Of a stretch of DNA of 36,475 nt, positions 15,939 to 25,648 are shown one piece after another (the stretch's first letter is position 1; every line of letters begins with the position of its first letter). The stretch covers positions 1 through 36,475 of the forward strand of contig CAZFLY010000027.1 of the NCBI GenBank assembly GCA_964519995.1, read 5' to 3'. The position numbers and the translations under genes are program-made. The notes beneath the pieces are model-generated. The model was given only the letters and a program-made list of their open reading frames with translations, had not been told where the DNA came from and did not search any database. The stretch is from CAZFLY01 sp964519995 (lineage in GTDB: Bacteria; Planctomycetota; Phycisphaerae; Sedimentisphaerales; Anaerobacaceae).

Positions 15939-17153
15939 TCACATATGTCCTACAGCAGCATTCACGACATTCAGCGCAGTCAATGCCAGTTCATCTCTAC
16001 TAAATTTCTCAACAGCGATTCGCCGGGCATTTTCTCCCATCTTTTTAACCCGTCGCCTGTGCGTATGAAAATATTGCACTTTCTCCATAAATTCGCTAAT
16101 GTTGCCCAGAGCACACCCAAAACCGGCCTCGTTCTCTTCAAGAATTTGTCTCTGCCAGCCGGAGTAGTTCAACAGCACTGGTTTGCCAGCACTTATTGAA
16201 TCAAAAAACTTGTTCGCCGAGTTATGCTCCAGGATCGGATAGTCGGCAAATATTACAATCGATACATCACATGCTGCAAAAAACTCAGGCAATCGAGTTT
16301 TCGGAACCGAATCCAATATTTCAATATTGGACAGTTTGCTTCGACTGATTCTGTCAGCCAAACGCTCCTTTTCACTTCCGTCTCCCATAAGCACAAAGTT
16401 AATACTGCCATCAGACCTCAGACGTTCCGCAACATCGACAATAAAATCCAAGCCATTTGCTCTTCCCATCGCACCAGCATGCAAAAAAACCAGCTTATCT
16501 GACCAGCCTTTTTCCTGCCGGACCATGGAGCCGTCGATGTCCGGCCGAAACACATCTGTGTCCGAACTATTAGGGATGACTGTTATCGGCTTTTCTGCGC
16601 CAAGGACTGACCGAATACCGTCAGCCATTCCTGGAGAAAGAGCCACAATGGCTGAACTTTGCTTGTAGATGGTCCTTTCCAGCCACAAAAGCAACCGGAC
16701 AATAACTTTGTTTTTTATGATTCCCAAGCCTATAGGTATTTCAGGCCATTGGTCGCGCACCTCGAAAACAAAAGGCACAAGCTTCAACCGTTTGAGGATT
16801 ATGGCAGGTATACCCACCGTCAACGGTGTGCTGGTGGCATAAACAACATCGATTCCTTTTATCCTCAAACCAATATAAGTGCTCAAAAACAGAAAATAGA
16901 AAAACGATGTTATCCTGCGGAGAAATGACTGTCTATTGCTGTAGCTTGTCCTGATAATGATTACATTTATTCCTTCTATAACGCGCTTTTGTACCATCTT
17001 TTTGCTTACGCTAAGACCGCTAACGTCGCAATGTCCAGTTACTAAAGTGACCTGTTGTCCGGCTTTGACCCATCGCCGAGCAAATTCGTATGAGCGTGTA
17101 CCCGTGCTGCCGCTGGGCACAGCAAAGTGTTGATGAATGTAGAAAATATGCAT
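15939..17153 (-). CDS. GT4 glycosyltransferase, WbuB-like
   Basis: A 404-residue cytosolic or membrane-associated GT-B glycosyltransferase. The N-terminal domain begins MHIFYIHQHFAVPSGSTGTR with YEFARRWVKAGQQVTLVTG, the pattern of WbuB-type enzymes that transfer N-acetylhexosamines in capsule and O-antigen synthesis. The C-terminal donor-binding domain (about 205-400) has VFLHAGAMGRANGLDF and the acidic region ILEHNSANKFFDSISAGKPVLLNY, the GT4 E-x7-E element. ATG 17153 has no clear ribosome binding site. It lies 100 bp after the broken dockerin gene. Confidence 0.88.
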   Translation of the reverse strand: MHIFYIHQHFAVPSGSTGTRSYEFARRWVKAGQQVTLVTGHCDVSGLSVSKKMVQKRVIEGINVIIIRTSYSNRQSFLRRITSFFYFLFLSTYIGLRIKGIDVVYATSTPLTVGIPAIILKRLKLVPFVFEVRDQWPEIPIGLGIIKNKVIVRLLLWLERTIYKQSSAIVALSPGMADGIRSVLGAEKPITVIPNSSDTDVFRPDIDGSMVRQEKGWSDKLVFLHAGAMGRANGLDFIVDVAERLRSDGSINFVLMGDGSEKERLADRISRSKLSNIEILDSVPKTRLPEFFAACDVSIVIFADYPILEHNSANKFFDSISAGKPVLLNYSGWQRQILEENEAGFGCALGNISEFMEKVQYFHTHRRRVKKMGENARRIAVEKFSRDELALTALNVVNAAVGHM

Positions 17154-17253
17154 GTCTGTTTAGAGTACTCCTATGAACCGATGCGTATAAAGCCTTGCAG
17201 GTATTTCTTTGCGGTGAACGGTATTGATCAATGCATAAAAAATAGACAAGTAT

Positions 17254-17549
17254 TTATTTCCATCGCCAGTTTTCAGCTAAAACCACCAAGTCCAAAAAGT
17301 CCACTGTGCCATTCACATCAAGGTCGGCATGATCACACCAGGCTGGGTCGTCGCAGTCATTCAACCACACCTGGACTAACTCAAGCAAATCGTCATGCTT
17401 GTTCTCTGAATGCGGTCTGTTAGAACAGGTCCTTCCAAGACAGCCGAGATGAGCTGGGGAGCATCCTCTGCGTACACATCTGGTAGGACTGCCAGTAAGT
17501 CAAAGACCAGCGCACACAACACTAAGCTGATAGGGATCGTCTTTCGCAT
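17254..17549 (-). pseudogene. Frameshifted small dockerin/EF-hand protein
   Basis: ATG 17549 has an excellent AAGGAGGAG binding site and opens a signal peptide (MRKTIPISLVLCALVFDLL, VYA cleavage). This frame runs only 57 codons to TAG at 17376-17378. One frame over, downstream of about 17430, the sequence encodes a dockerin-like tail: DDLLELVQVWLND, then ADLDVNGTVDFLDLVVLAEN, ending in TAA at 17254-17256. The ADLDVNGTVDFLDL loop is a Ca-binding EF-hand motif like that at the end of the ADP-ribosylglycohydrolase protein at 33100-33250. Restoring the frame would give only about 98 residues, so an internal deletion, a programmed frameshift or a sequencing error are all possible. Confidence 0.7.
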
Positions 17550-17712
17550 CTGCTCCTCCTTCGCGTCGGACATAGACTCGCCCCTCCATATCACATTATA
17601 AAGGACGCGCAAGAATTTATCAATGGCAATTTGGTAAAAGCATAGCCGGACAGAGCCTGTAGACAATCAATCTCCACCAGCGCTCTGTTACACATCAATG
17701 TTTCGCTCACTT

Positions 17713-18927
17713 TTAGTCTCTGCTTTGTTCTGAGGTACTATTCTTCGCTGGGCCGAATGTACCCAAACGTTGATAAATGTTTGCGGTTTGCTCGGCAATT
17801 CTCTCCCAGCTGAATTGTCCTGCTGCTACCTGCCTGGCATTGTGCGACATTCTCACATAGTTGTCGCCCTCAAAGCTCTTTGCAACAGCATCTGCAATTG
17901 CCTGTGGGTCTCTCGGTGCAATGACATATCCAGTTTCTCCGTCCTCCGTCATCTCGCCTAAGCCCCCAACACTAGTCGAGATAACCGGTATTCCCTCAGA
18001 ATACGCCATAACCGTGTTCCCACTCTGGGAAGCGCTGATGTAGGGCTGAACCAATACGTCAATAACCGACAAATATGCTTTCATATCCTCTGGAGGCAGA
18101 AAACGAATATCCACCCAGAGATCGTGCGGCTCACAGCTTCGAGCAAGTTTCTCTATGAGCTGCCGTTTATCACCAATTAGTACCGAACCGGCCACTAAGA
18201 ACATGGATTCGGGCAATAGACTTTTGATTATCGGGAACGCTTCAAGGAAGAACTCGAGCCCCTTGTAGGGTCGGATGTGGCCGAGGAAAGCGATAATCTT
18301 TCTGCCTGCTGCCTTCTGCCGGACTTTCTGTGCCAGATCATCATTGCAATCGTAGTGTGAAAAGAGTACGTCGTAATCTCCGTGGGGTATCACGGATATC
18401 TTTTCAGGGTGTATACCAAAATGGCTCACTATTTCATCACGAGTGTAGTTCGTCAAGGCTATCAGGTGATCAACGCATTTGTATATTCGAGAATATTTCT
18501 TTGCGTGGCCAGCTTTTCGCTCGTGTGGAAAAGGATTGTGTACGGTATAGACAATATGACAGCCCATAAACTTAAGTAGTTGTATCACTCGGTACTCCAG
18601 ACATGGCGAAACAACCCACATGAAATGCACGACTTTGATTTGCCTTATCAGTATGTAGGCAAGAAGAAATGTCAGGTTTAGAGGATACTCGGCAGCCCGT
18701 AGAAGCCGCCGGATCGGGCCTGATGAAGTTAGTCTACGTACTAGTCGAGCCAAGTGAAAGAAACAGCGCAAGACCCTTACCCCCTCAGGATCGGGTATGT
18801 GACCGTGGGCAAACTCGGTCGTTGCGTAAACGACTCTCTGTTGCTTTTTGGCCAGAGCGTCCAACAAGCAATAGTTGTAGTTAGCTGTGAATTGACAGGG
18901 GTCAATAACTAAGTATGTCTGTTTCAC
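17713..18927 (-). CDS. GT4 glycosyltransferase
   Basis: A 404-residue GT-B fold glycosyltransferase. The donor domain begins near 215 with IIAFLGHIRPYKGLEFFLEAF and has the GT4 signature around VIDVLVQPYISASQSGNTVMAYSEGIPVISTSVGG, followed by GETGYVIAPRDPQAIADA. The acceptor domain carries a hydrophobic stretch (about 85-105, LTFLLAYILIRQIKVVHF), suggesting membrane contact with a lipid-linked acceptor. The start is GTG 18927, overlapping the stop of the next upstream gene by 4 bases (GTGA), so the two are coupled. The sugar transferred is unknown. Confidence 0.9.
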   Translation of the reverse strand: MKQTYLVIDPCQFTANYNYCLLDALAKKQQRVVYATTEFAHGHIPDPEGVRVLRCFFHLARLVRRLTSSGPIRRLLRAAEYPLNLTFLLAYILIRQIKVVHFMWVVSPCLEYRVIQLLKFMGCHIVYTVHNPFPHERKAGHAKKYSRIYKCVDHLIALTNYTRDEIVSHFGIHPEKISVIPHGDYDVLFSHYDCNDDLAQKVRQKAAGRKIIAFLGHIRPYKGLEFFLEAFPIIKSLLPESMFLVAGSVLIGDKRQLIEKLARSCEPHDLWVDIRFLPPEDMKAYLSVIDVLVQPYISASQSGNTVMAYSEGIPVISTSVGGLGEMTEDGETGYVIAPRDPQAIADAVAKSFEGDNYVRMSHNARQVAAGQFSWERIAEQTANIYQRLGTFGPAKNSTSEQSRD

Positions 18928-20150
18928 GGATAGGCCTGGGTCTGTTTTGCTCGGGTCTTCTCGATGACTTTCTGCAAATAGCTCAGAACGGTGCGGGCGT
19001 TTCGCTCGACCCCAAATCTTTCCTCTGCCCTTTTTCGTGACGCGATTTTCATTTCTTCCCGCAACTGCCGGTTCTGAGTCACCTTCAGCATCGCCTGTTC
19101 CAGATCCCCCACGCTCTTGGGCTCGATTAAGATTGCACCTTTACAGTCACCGATCTCTCCAGGAAGTCCACCAACGGACGATGCAACCACAGGCAATGCG
19201 CATGCCATTGCCTCCATAATTGCATTTGGCATGCCCTCCTCGTATGACGGCAGCACAAACAGATCGGCGGCCTGCATCCATTTGTGCATCTGGCTTGGAT
19301 CTATCAAGCCCACGACTTCAATAACTTGCTGAAGCCGCCGTTGGTCTATCACCGCGCGCATCCTGGCCTCCTGCCGACCGTACCCACAAACCTTGAGTAT
19401 GACATCGGGCACCTTCTTGGAGATGCGCTCAAAAGCATCGATCAACTCGAAGATACCTTTGGCTACCTTGTATGTGCCGGCGTACAAGACTATGAATTTC
19501 TCAAGAGGCAAACCTATCTCTTTCCTCACGCATTTCTGGTCGGAGATAGGAGCGAACTCTTTCAGGTCAACGACCCCGTGCACTGCCATTGCCTTCTTGC
19601 CGCTCACTGCTTCTATTTTCCTCGTAACGCCGGGGCCACTTGCTATGATGCCGTCAAGTTCGTTGACGATCTTAATGAAGTCTCGCTTGAAAATCCTGCT
19701 CTCATCCGGATAGACATTGACCTCGTCGCCAGCGCCGACACCTACTGCCGGTATGCGCAGTATCTTCGAAAGACGCATCGCTGCGTAACCTTCTGGGTGA
19801 AGAAAGCGTGCGTAAATCACATCGAACGATTTGGCCTTATGAAGTCGGACGACCTGATTTCTCAGCACATAGAAGAGGGTGCGATGTGCTACAGGTCGAT
19901 ACCATTTGCCGGGCAAGCGAAAATATGGCACTGTCACGGCCTCAATGCCCCGGTAGCGACACTTCCAGTTGTGGTTGTAAATCCGCCACCTCTCAAGATT
20001 TCTGAGAAAGGCGGGACACCAAACGAGCGGCACTAAAACGGTCACATCGGCCCCCTGACTCCTCATTTCAAGCAGTTGCCTTGCAGCGAATATTCCGTCG
20101 TTGTTGTTTCCCTCGTTCGGGAAAAGATGTGTGATCGCCAGGATCTTCAT
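18924..20150 (-). CDS. GT4 glycosyltransferase
   Basis: A 408-residue GT-B enzyme. The N-terminal part begins MKILAITHLFPNEGNNNDGIF with ARQLLEMRSQGADVTVLVPL; the C-terminal part has VLYAGTYKVAKGIFELIDAF and the GT4 block LFVLPSYEEGMPNAIMEAMACALPVVASSVGG, where the EGMPNAIMEA Glu residues bind the donor phosphate. Known homologues are retaining transferases of exopolysaccharide synthesis. ATG 20150 has no clear ribosome binding site and lies 95 bp after the polymerase gene. A long open frame on the opposite strand here (19284-20036) is an antisense shadow. Confidence 0.92.
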   Translation of the reverse strand: MKILAITHLFPNEGNNNDGIFAARQLLEMRSQGADVTVLVPLVWCPAFLRNLERWRIYNHNWKCRYRGIEAVTVPYFRLPGKWYRPVAHRTLFYVLRNQVVRLHKAKSFDVIYARFLHPEGYAAMRLSKILRIPAVGVGAGDEVNVYPDESRIFKRDFIKIVNELDGIIASGPGVTRKIEAVSGKKAMAVHGVVDLKEFAPISDQKCVRKEIGLPLEKFIVLYAGTYKVAKGIFELIDAFERISKKVPDVILKVCGYGRQEARMRAVIDQRRLQQVIEVVGLIDPSQMHKWMQAADLFVLPSYEEGMPNAIMEAMACALPVVASSVGGLPGEIGDCKGAILIEPKSVGDLEQAMLKVTQNRQLREEMKIASRKRAEERFGVERNARTVLSYLQKVIEKTRAKQTQAYP

Positions 20151-20245
20151 ATCATCAGTATCAGTTTACGCGTGCCGGGCTGGGCATATCATTCTTTCAA
20201 CGTCACCTTCCTTCTGTAGCAAGAACATCGAGGGCAATGGATTGA

Positions 20246-21700
20246 CTAATAGGTGGGGGAAAGGTCGAGCAGTTCCTCGCTCTCGTCTGTTGCCACTAAT
20301 TCACTTTGCGCGACATAAGTAGCTGCTATTTTCTCGCCGGCTATAACGAATGTCAGGAAGACCCAATAGAACTTGTTGTAAATATTCGCGTTGTTCATGC
20401 CGATCAGCAACAGATATGTCAGTACAGCTCGCGTATATAGCTTTTCGGCACCTAAGGGCATCCGCCTTACAGTACGAAGCATCAGAATCACAAACAACAG
20501 GAATAGAAAGCCACCCGGCAGTCCATAAATGCCAAGCAAAAGAAAGAAGTCGCTATGGGGAAAGTGATGAAGTCCGGTCCGCTCAAACCAGCCGGTATAG
20601 CTTGTTCCCAGCGGCCTCACCGTCACGGATTTGACAGCCTGCCTAATAATCGTCATCCTGTAATCGAAAGCTTCTCTGGCACGACCGACATCTGTCAGTC
20701 GTTGCGCAACCGGCGCTTCCAATCTCCTTTCACGCACCAGCCAGCCCGCAGAAAGCGACCCTAACATGATAACCAAAAGCAGCGTTGCCGCCAGGAGGGG
20801 GCGGCGCAGAACTTGTCTTACGAATAACAAAGGAGACAACAGCGTAAATGCCAGGGCTATGATAGCCCCGCGCGAGCCTATCTTCAGAAGCATGGCAGGC
20901 AGAGCTATAATCGCAATCAAATACACGAGACGCCCAAGAACGTTTCTATCACGGGCAAACAGATAGATTGCAGCCAGAAGCGCCATCACTGCCAGCCCTG
21001 CTAACATATTTGCATTAATAGCACGACCGAGTGTGGCTGCATACCTGGCTTCAGTCTCAGCTTCCACAGCTCTTATCGCAGCGCCAGTGATAAAGGCCAG
21101 TGTAATCGTGCCGAGTGTCCCAACTACGTATGCCCTAAGTGCCCAGGTAAATGTCGCCGGGCTATTTGTCTCAAGTATCCAATAGACGATAAGAATAAGC
21201 CCCAAGAGCTGAACCTGAGTAAAGGCACGGCGTAATTCAAGGCCTATGTAAGACCCTGCCAGTGATGTGAGACATACCCAAATCGTGTACACCCCAACTA
21301 TCCACAATGCCTTGTTGCCGATACGCAGTCGGGGACGAGTTATCAATATGTTCAGCAGGAAGCTCGCGGCAACGGCCATACCTACTCCTCTGTCCAGACT
21401 GAACGTCTCCTCCACACCGATGCCGGCTCCAGTTGGTAAAACGAGCATCATAATGCAGAGAGCAAAGGTTGGCTTTATGACCATGCCAATAAATGTGGGA
21501 ACAGCAATGATGGCTATGCCAGCCATAGCCCTCTTGGCCAAGAAAATCACCGCAAAACCAACTAGACAGATGATAATCCAGACGGCAAACAGCAAAATAT
21601 TCATAACTGGCGGTAACTGGATGTCGGAAGTCCGTTCCGTTTGTTCGTAGTACAGATCATCCTGGCCGAATTCTATTTCGTTGGCGTGTTCGGTATACAT
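20246..21700 (-). CDS. Wzy/O-antigen ligase-like membrane protein
   Basis: A 484-residue protein with about 11-12 hydrophobic segments. The large periplasmic loop (about 315-380) is followed by the Wzy_C/O-antigen-ligase pattern HHFPHSDFFLLLGIYGLPGG (about 383-402); an earlier KIGSRGAIIAL (about 268-278) matches the SRG motif of the same family. Such proteins either polymerise undecaprenyl-linked repeat units or ligate glycan to lipid A; with a flippase and an initiating transferase in the same locus, polymerase is the better guess. The start at ATG 21700 has AGGAG at the right spacing. It follows the kinase-like gene by 9 bases. Confidence 0.85.
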   Translation of the reverse strand: MYTEHANEIEFGQDDLYYEQTERTSDIQLPPVMNILLFAVWIIICLVGFAVIFLAKRAMAGIAIIAVPTFIGMVIKPTFALCIMMLVLPTGAGIGVEETFSLDRGVGMAVAASFLLNILITRPRLRIGNKALWIVGVYTIWVCLTSLAGSYIGLELRRAFTQVQLLGLILIVYWILETNSPATFTWALRAYVVGTLGTITLAFITGAAIRAVEAETEARYAATLGRAINANMLAGLAVMALLAAIYLFARDRNVLGRLVYLIAIIALPAMLLKIGSRGAIIALAFTLLSPLLFVRQVLRRPLLAATLLLVIMLGSLSAGWLVRERRLEAPVAQRLTDVGRAREAFDYRMTIIRQAVKSVTVRPLGTSYTGWFERTGLHHFPHSDFFLLLGIYGLPGGFLFLLFVILMLRTVRRMPLGAEKLYTRAVLTYLLLIGMNNANIYNKFYWVFLTFVIAGEKIAATYVAQSELVATDESEELLDLSPTY

Positions 21701-21709
21701 AGCGTACTC

Positions 21710-22474
21710 CTATTTCAACCAGCGATCTTTGCGCAAGAAAGCACATAGGCGAGCGTACATAAACGGTTGACAACAAAGATATGCTACGGCCCTCAGTGGT
21801 GCTCTCGGCCGTGCGATGTGCCAGATGCTTTTCTTGTGAAGCTGACATATTCTTGGTGAATATGTCCTGATTTTCTCGAAGGTCCCTGCTGAGTAGCTAC
21901 GGACGTAGCTTTGCACAAATGCCTTTGCCATATCCTCGGCATTTTGGTTCAGTACCCATCCGTTTGGCCCTCCGCGGAACATGAAGAAGGCAAACCAAAA
22001 CACATCGAAGTACCGACTACCGAAAGTAGGTGTGCGGCCCAGAAGCGGTGCTCCCGACCAGTCTAATACTACGAGCCGTCCTGATGGCTCGTGTAAACAC
22101 ACATTGGCGCACCCATAATCGCCGTGAATGAATACATTCTCGTCGGGAGCGTCCATCCACTCGGCCGGAAGTGGTTCCTTCATCTCATCTGGGAGAATTA
22201 ATTGATCGTGAACAGCAGCCAGCGCTCTTGCCGCTTGCCCAGTGAGTTCAAGGGTCCTCGCATCTCTCTTAACTGCCAACTCCAACAGTGTGGACAAACC
22301 TCTAAGTCGTTCGAATTCAAGCACCCCCGCCTCAGCATCAAAATTGACTACTCTAGGAACGTAAAAAAGTCCGCTATCCTGGGCAATTTGATAAGCCCTT
22401 TCGGTCTTTACTGCTTCTACTGCCAGTAATGATGGTTTCCCGGTCTTTCTCGCTATATCGCCAATAAATTCCAT
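21710..22474 (-). CDS. Aminoglycoside-phosphotransferase-fold kinase
   Basis: A 254-residue protein with the catalytic loop FIHGDYGCANV (His117, Asp119, Asn124) and the metal Asp138 in VVLDWSG, the Brenner motif pair of APH/choline-kinase folds. The N-lobe is short; a candidate ATP-contacting Lys is in AVKTERAYQIAQ. Kinases of this fold inside polysaccharide loci phosphorylate sugars or lipid-linked glycans, but the substrate here is not known. The C-terminal 60 residues are Arg- and aromatic-rich, perhaps membrane-associated. It lies 24 bases after a methyltransferase gene and 9 before the polymerase gene, so it is part of the same operon. Confidence 0.75.
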   Translation of the reverse strand: MEFIGDIARKTGKPSLLAVEAVKTERAYQIAQDSGLFYVPRVVNFDAEAGVLEFERLRGLSTLLELAVKRDARTLELTGQAARALAAVHDQLILPDEMKEPLPAEWMDAPDENVFIHGDYGCANVCLHEPSGRLVVLDWSGAPLLGRTPTFGSRYFDVFWFAFFMFRGGPNGWVLNQNAEDMAKAFVQSYVRSYSAGTFEKIRTYSPRICQLHKKSIWHIARPRAPLRAVAYLCCQPFMYARLCAFLRKDRWLK

Positions 22475-22498
22475 CAGTAAAATCTACAAACAAGTGAA

Positions 22499-23251
22499 TT
22501 ATTGCTGCCGCTTCCTACGCCATCGACATACGGCGATAGGACTTTCCGAATATCGAGCAAGAAATCCTAATCTACAACAGATGTTTTCGACTACGTTGCT
22601 CAGCACCATAGGAACCGGGATCTTGGGTGGGTGGAAGAAACCAACAGGATAAAGCTCGACGATCTTCAGCCCCACCGACTCCACAAGGCTCTTCATCTCT
22701 GCGACGGTCATCACATTAAATATACCATTGGGGTCCACCTGCTTGTGCCGTAGGTACAATAATTTGATCCATAGTGAGCCGTAATTCTGATGATTATTGA
22801 ATATAAAATAGCCGTCTTCAGACAGCAGCCCAGCAATCACCTTCATCGCCGTTGATCGCAGGGGCCTCTCAGCGTTGACAAAAAACCTAAAGGCCGTTAT
22901 CAGGTTAAACTTTCTACCTTTTATGGCATTATCAACCGTTATGTCCGCCTCGATAAGTTCCGTCCGTTCAAGCTTTTCTCTGGCAATGGTCAGCATAGAA
23001 CGTGAAACATCAACTCCTGTACAGGTGGTTACACGATTCTCAAGAAAGCCGGCTATGCGTCCTGTTCCACAGGCAAAGTCCAACAGATGAATGTCTTTGC
23101 CTACAAAGTACTTCTTTAGAATCGTTTCAAGTACCTGCTGTTCACGCGACCACAAAAACCGCTGCCAAGGCCGAGTTGCGTAATGTGCCTCATACTCGGC
23201 ACCCTTGTCTGTATACTTGTGCGAATCTCTGTAACTATACGCCGTTGCCAT
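22499..23251 (-). CDS. SAM-dependent methyltransferase
   Basis: A class I methyltransferase of about 250 residues from ATG 23251. The SAM-binding motif I is LLDFACGTGRIAGFL, followed by the acidic end of strand 2 (GVDVSRSML) and motif III-like ELIEADI. A longer reading from TTG 23317 would overlap the flippase gene by 35 bases and has no binding site, so I prefer the ATG. The acceptor is unknown; in this setting an O-methylation of a sugar in the repeat unit or chain end is likely. Confidence 0.82.
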   Translation of the reverse strand: MATAYSYRDSHKYTDKGAEYEAHYATRPWQRFLWSREQQVLETILKKYFVGKDIHLLDFACGTGRIAGFLENRVTTCTGVDVSRSMLTIAREKLERTELIEADITVDNAIKGRKFNLITAFRFFVNAERPLRSTAMKVIAGLLSEDGYFIFNNHQNYGSLWIKLLYLRHKQVDPNGIFNVMTVAEMKSLVESVGLKIVELYPVGFFHPPKIPVPMVLSNVVENICCRLGFLARYSESPIAVCRWRRKRQQ

Positions 23252-23282
23252 AGCGAATCTTTTTCTCAAGTTACCTTGCTGA

Positions 23283-24839
23283 TCAGGCCTGTTTGCCCAG
23301 CCGCAGAACGCTGACAAATCGTCTTCGCTCTACCGGTCTTAAGCTAAACAGCCAACTACATATAAGCGTTACCATCATCACAGCTATTACTACTGCGAGT
23401 ATCCCAGACCACGAAGCTGGCGGTGCCAGATATTTCCACAGGCATATCAAGCCCACACTCGGCAAGCAGCCTAACATCGATGGCCACACCACACGGCTGA
23501 TACTTTCCCAAAGAGATATTCTCATCTTCCAGTTAAAGTATATCGGCAGTATCACGCCCGATATTAGCACTATCGGCACGAAGTTGGCCCAGGCCACGCC
23601 CACCAGCCCCATCTTCAACAACCGTACAGCGATAATCGAACCAACAACACACAATAATCCCATCAGCGCGGTGATAAGCCCGAATAGCCTGTGCTCGCCA
23701 CGGCCAACCAGAACCAGGAAGTTGCTGAACTGAGCCATCCTAAAACCATGTCCTACCGCCAGAATCGCCAACACTATACTCAAAGTCCCTATCAACGCAG
23801 GGTCTTCATACTCACCTCCGACCCAAACCGAAAGAAACTCCCTGCCCATCAAAACGAAAAATAACACCGCCGGCACAATCAACAGAATGCCATATTTCTG
23901 CGTCAAGAAAGAAATCTCCCGCACACGAACCTGGTCGTCCCTGGCATCAAGATCGCTGACGGCCGGTTTTATCGCCGCCATGAATGTCTGAAGAAACTGC
24001 GACAATAATAGAACTCCTGCAGCCGCCACAGCAAATTGACCTACCTCCTCCATGCCTATAAAAATACCAATGATAATGTCACTGGCCTTGAAAATAATCA
24101 CAGCTCCCAAAGCATATGAAAACGTGTTCAAACCATACGCCAACATCTCACGCAGCAAACTCAGATTTGCACTCGAAAAAGAGAGCTTCGCCTGTGGTAA
24201 AAGCCTGCGAACAAAGATAAACTGGCTCAGCCGCATCACAATCTCGCCAGCCCCAAATGCGATGCCCATAACTATCAAACCATAGCCCCGCAACAGCAAC
24301 ACTACGACAATTCCTGTCCGGGCCAGCAGCATTCCCAGCATGGCTAAATTTATCAGGTCATACCGTTGCAATCCGCTCAATACCGCACTTGCCTGTTGAA
24401 GTGGCATCGCCACAGCAAAGCACAACCCGATGATCAATATCAATCGCTGCGCTGGCCGTACTAGCTCAGGCTCAATTGCAAACCAGACCCCGATATTGAG
24501 ATAGAGAACAACTGTCCCCGCAACAACGAGCATTGCCAGAATCAATAAGAAAAACAAAGACGTGCTCATGACCCGTTGGATTCCATCCTTATCATTCCTC
24601 GCCAAATAAACAGGCACATACCGATTGATTGCACTATTGAGCCCAAGGTTCAACAGAGCCCCATACCTGAAGACAATCCCCCCAACAAGCACCCATATAC
24701 CGTAACGCGCCTTGCCGATGTGCCCCAGGAAGAATGGAATAAGGGCAAACCCAATCACTCCGCTCACAACAAAAGTCAACATGTTGAAGAAGGTGTTATG
24801 AACCAGTCTTCTCGATGTAGTAATGCGCTGTGCGTTCAA
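23283..24839 (-). CDS. Wzx-like oligosaccharide flippase
   Basis: A 518-residue protein with about 14 predicted membrane helices, of the polysaccharide-transport (MOP) superfamily. The first block NTFFNMLTFVVSGVIGFALI and later YGIWVLVGGIVFRYGALLNLGL are typical of the group. It should flip undecaprenyl-linked repeat units across the inner membrane. The start is TTG 24839, two bases after the stop of the upstream methyltransferase, with GAAAGG about 8 bases upstream; no ATG fits. Although long, it keeps the usual family size. Confidence 0.88.
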   Translation of the reverse strand: MNAQRITTSRRLVHNTFFNMLTFVVSGVIGFALIPFFLGHIGKARYGIWVLVGGIVFRYGALLNLGLNSAINRYVPVYLARNDKDGIQRVMSTSLFFLLILAMLVVAGTVVLYLNIGVWFAIEPELVRPAQRLILIIGLCFAVAMPLQQASAVLSGLQRYDLINLAMLGMLLARTGIVVVLLLRGYGLIVMGIAFGAGEIVMRLSQFIFVRRLLPQAKLSFSSANLSLLREMLAYGLNTFSYALGAVIIFKASDIIIGIFIGMEEVGQFAVAAAGVLLLSQFLQTFMAAIKPAVSDLDARDDQVRVREISFLTQKYGILLIVPAVLFFVLMGREFLSVWVGGEYEDPALIGTLSIVLAILAVGHGFRMAQFSNFLVLVGRGEHRLFGLITALMGLLCVVGSIIAVRLLKMGLVGVAWANFVPIVLISGVILPIYFNWKMRISLWESISRVVWPSMLGCLPSVGLICLWKYLAPPASWSGILAVVIAVMMVTLICSWLFSLRPVERRRFVSVLRLGKQA

Positions 24840-24841
24840 AA

Positions 24842-25633
24842 CTAATTACCTTTCTTTTTGGCTATGCAAAACAAATTTGCCGTCTGAAATAGCCGTGCAT
24901 CGAGAACTTCAATCCGCCTGAGAAGAGACCGCAAAGGTTTGATTGGACGCGATAGCAACTGGATTCCCTTGATGATTCGAGAGAAAAAACCAGTGCCATC
25001 AAATTCAATAACTTCGAATGCACAATCTTCGAGCAGCCTTCGCAGCTTTTCTCTGGAGAAATGCTCATGCCAGCGTTTCCGAACTGAGATATCACCGACA
25101 AGGCCATCAGGATTGGATACGTAGCGGAAATCGTATTCAGCCCTTGAGTATCTTTTACAGTAATACCAGCGATGCAGCCTTGGAAATCGGAACTTTAAAT
25201 TGCCGACATCCAAAAACGAAAATAAATACCGGCCTGGAACAGTAACGACTAATGCCCCATCTTCCCTCAGTAACCGGTTTAGCTCATTTAGCAGAGCCCT
25301 CTGCTCGTCTACATGCTCAATAACATCCAAAACAGTAATTGACGTAAACTCGGCATCTTTGAAGGGCAATGGAATAGTCCTAGTGATATGAACGAATTCT
25401 AAATCAGGAAATCGTTCGCGGGCTTTGTGCACCGCGTCGCGGCTGATATCAATACCGACCAACCTTGTGATTCCTTTGCCTTTGAGCTCCGCAAGGAACT
25501 GTCCATCGTTACAGCCGAAATCAAGATGAGCCGACCCGCCGATAGGCACCTTTTGCCATGCAAATCCATAACGATTATGACCATAAGGATTGTTGGTCGT
25601 AATCTTAGTGTGCATGGTTTCTTTGCTTGCCAC
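24842..25633 (-). CDS. SAM-dependent methyltransferase
   Basis: A 263-residue (from GTG 25633) or 257-residue (from ATG 25615) class I methyltransferase of the Methyltransf_11/23 type. Motif I is HLDFGCNDGQFL, followed by GIDISRDAV and VLDVIEHVDE, the typical post-I and post-II elements. The C-terminal half is basic and has a YYCKRYSRAEYDFRYV segment. Its neighbours are the flippase 2 bases downstream and the multispanning glycosyltransferase 15 bases upstream. It probably methylates a nucleotide sugar or glycan of this locus; neither acceptor nor position is evident. Confidence 0.85.
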   Translation of the reverse strand: MASKETMHTKITTNNPYGHNRYGFAWQKVPIGGSAHLDFGCNDGQFLAELKGKGITRLVGIDISRDAVHKARERFPDLEFVHITRTIPLPFKDAEFTSITVLDVIEHVDEQRALLNELNRLLREDGALVVTVPGRYLFSFLDVGNLKFRFPRLHRWYYCKRYSRAEYDFRYVSNPDGLVGDISVRKRWHEHFSREKLRRLLEDCAFEVIEFDGTGFFSRIIKGIQLLSRPIKPLRSLLRRIEVLDARLFQTANLFCIAKKKGN

Positions 25634-25648
25634 CCATTAGAACTGCCA

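Noticed and set aside
19284..20036. 250-codon open frame on the plus strand
   Set aside because: It lies wholly antisense to a GT4 glycosyltransferase with clear motifs; its translation matches no family and has no binding site.
23252..23317. TTG-initiated extension of the methyltransferase gene at 22499
   Set aside because: It would overlap the flippase gene, lacks a binding site, and the extra residues show no family conservation that I can recognise.
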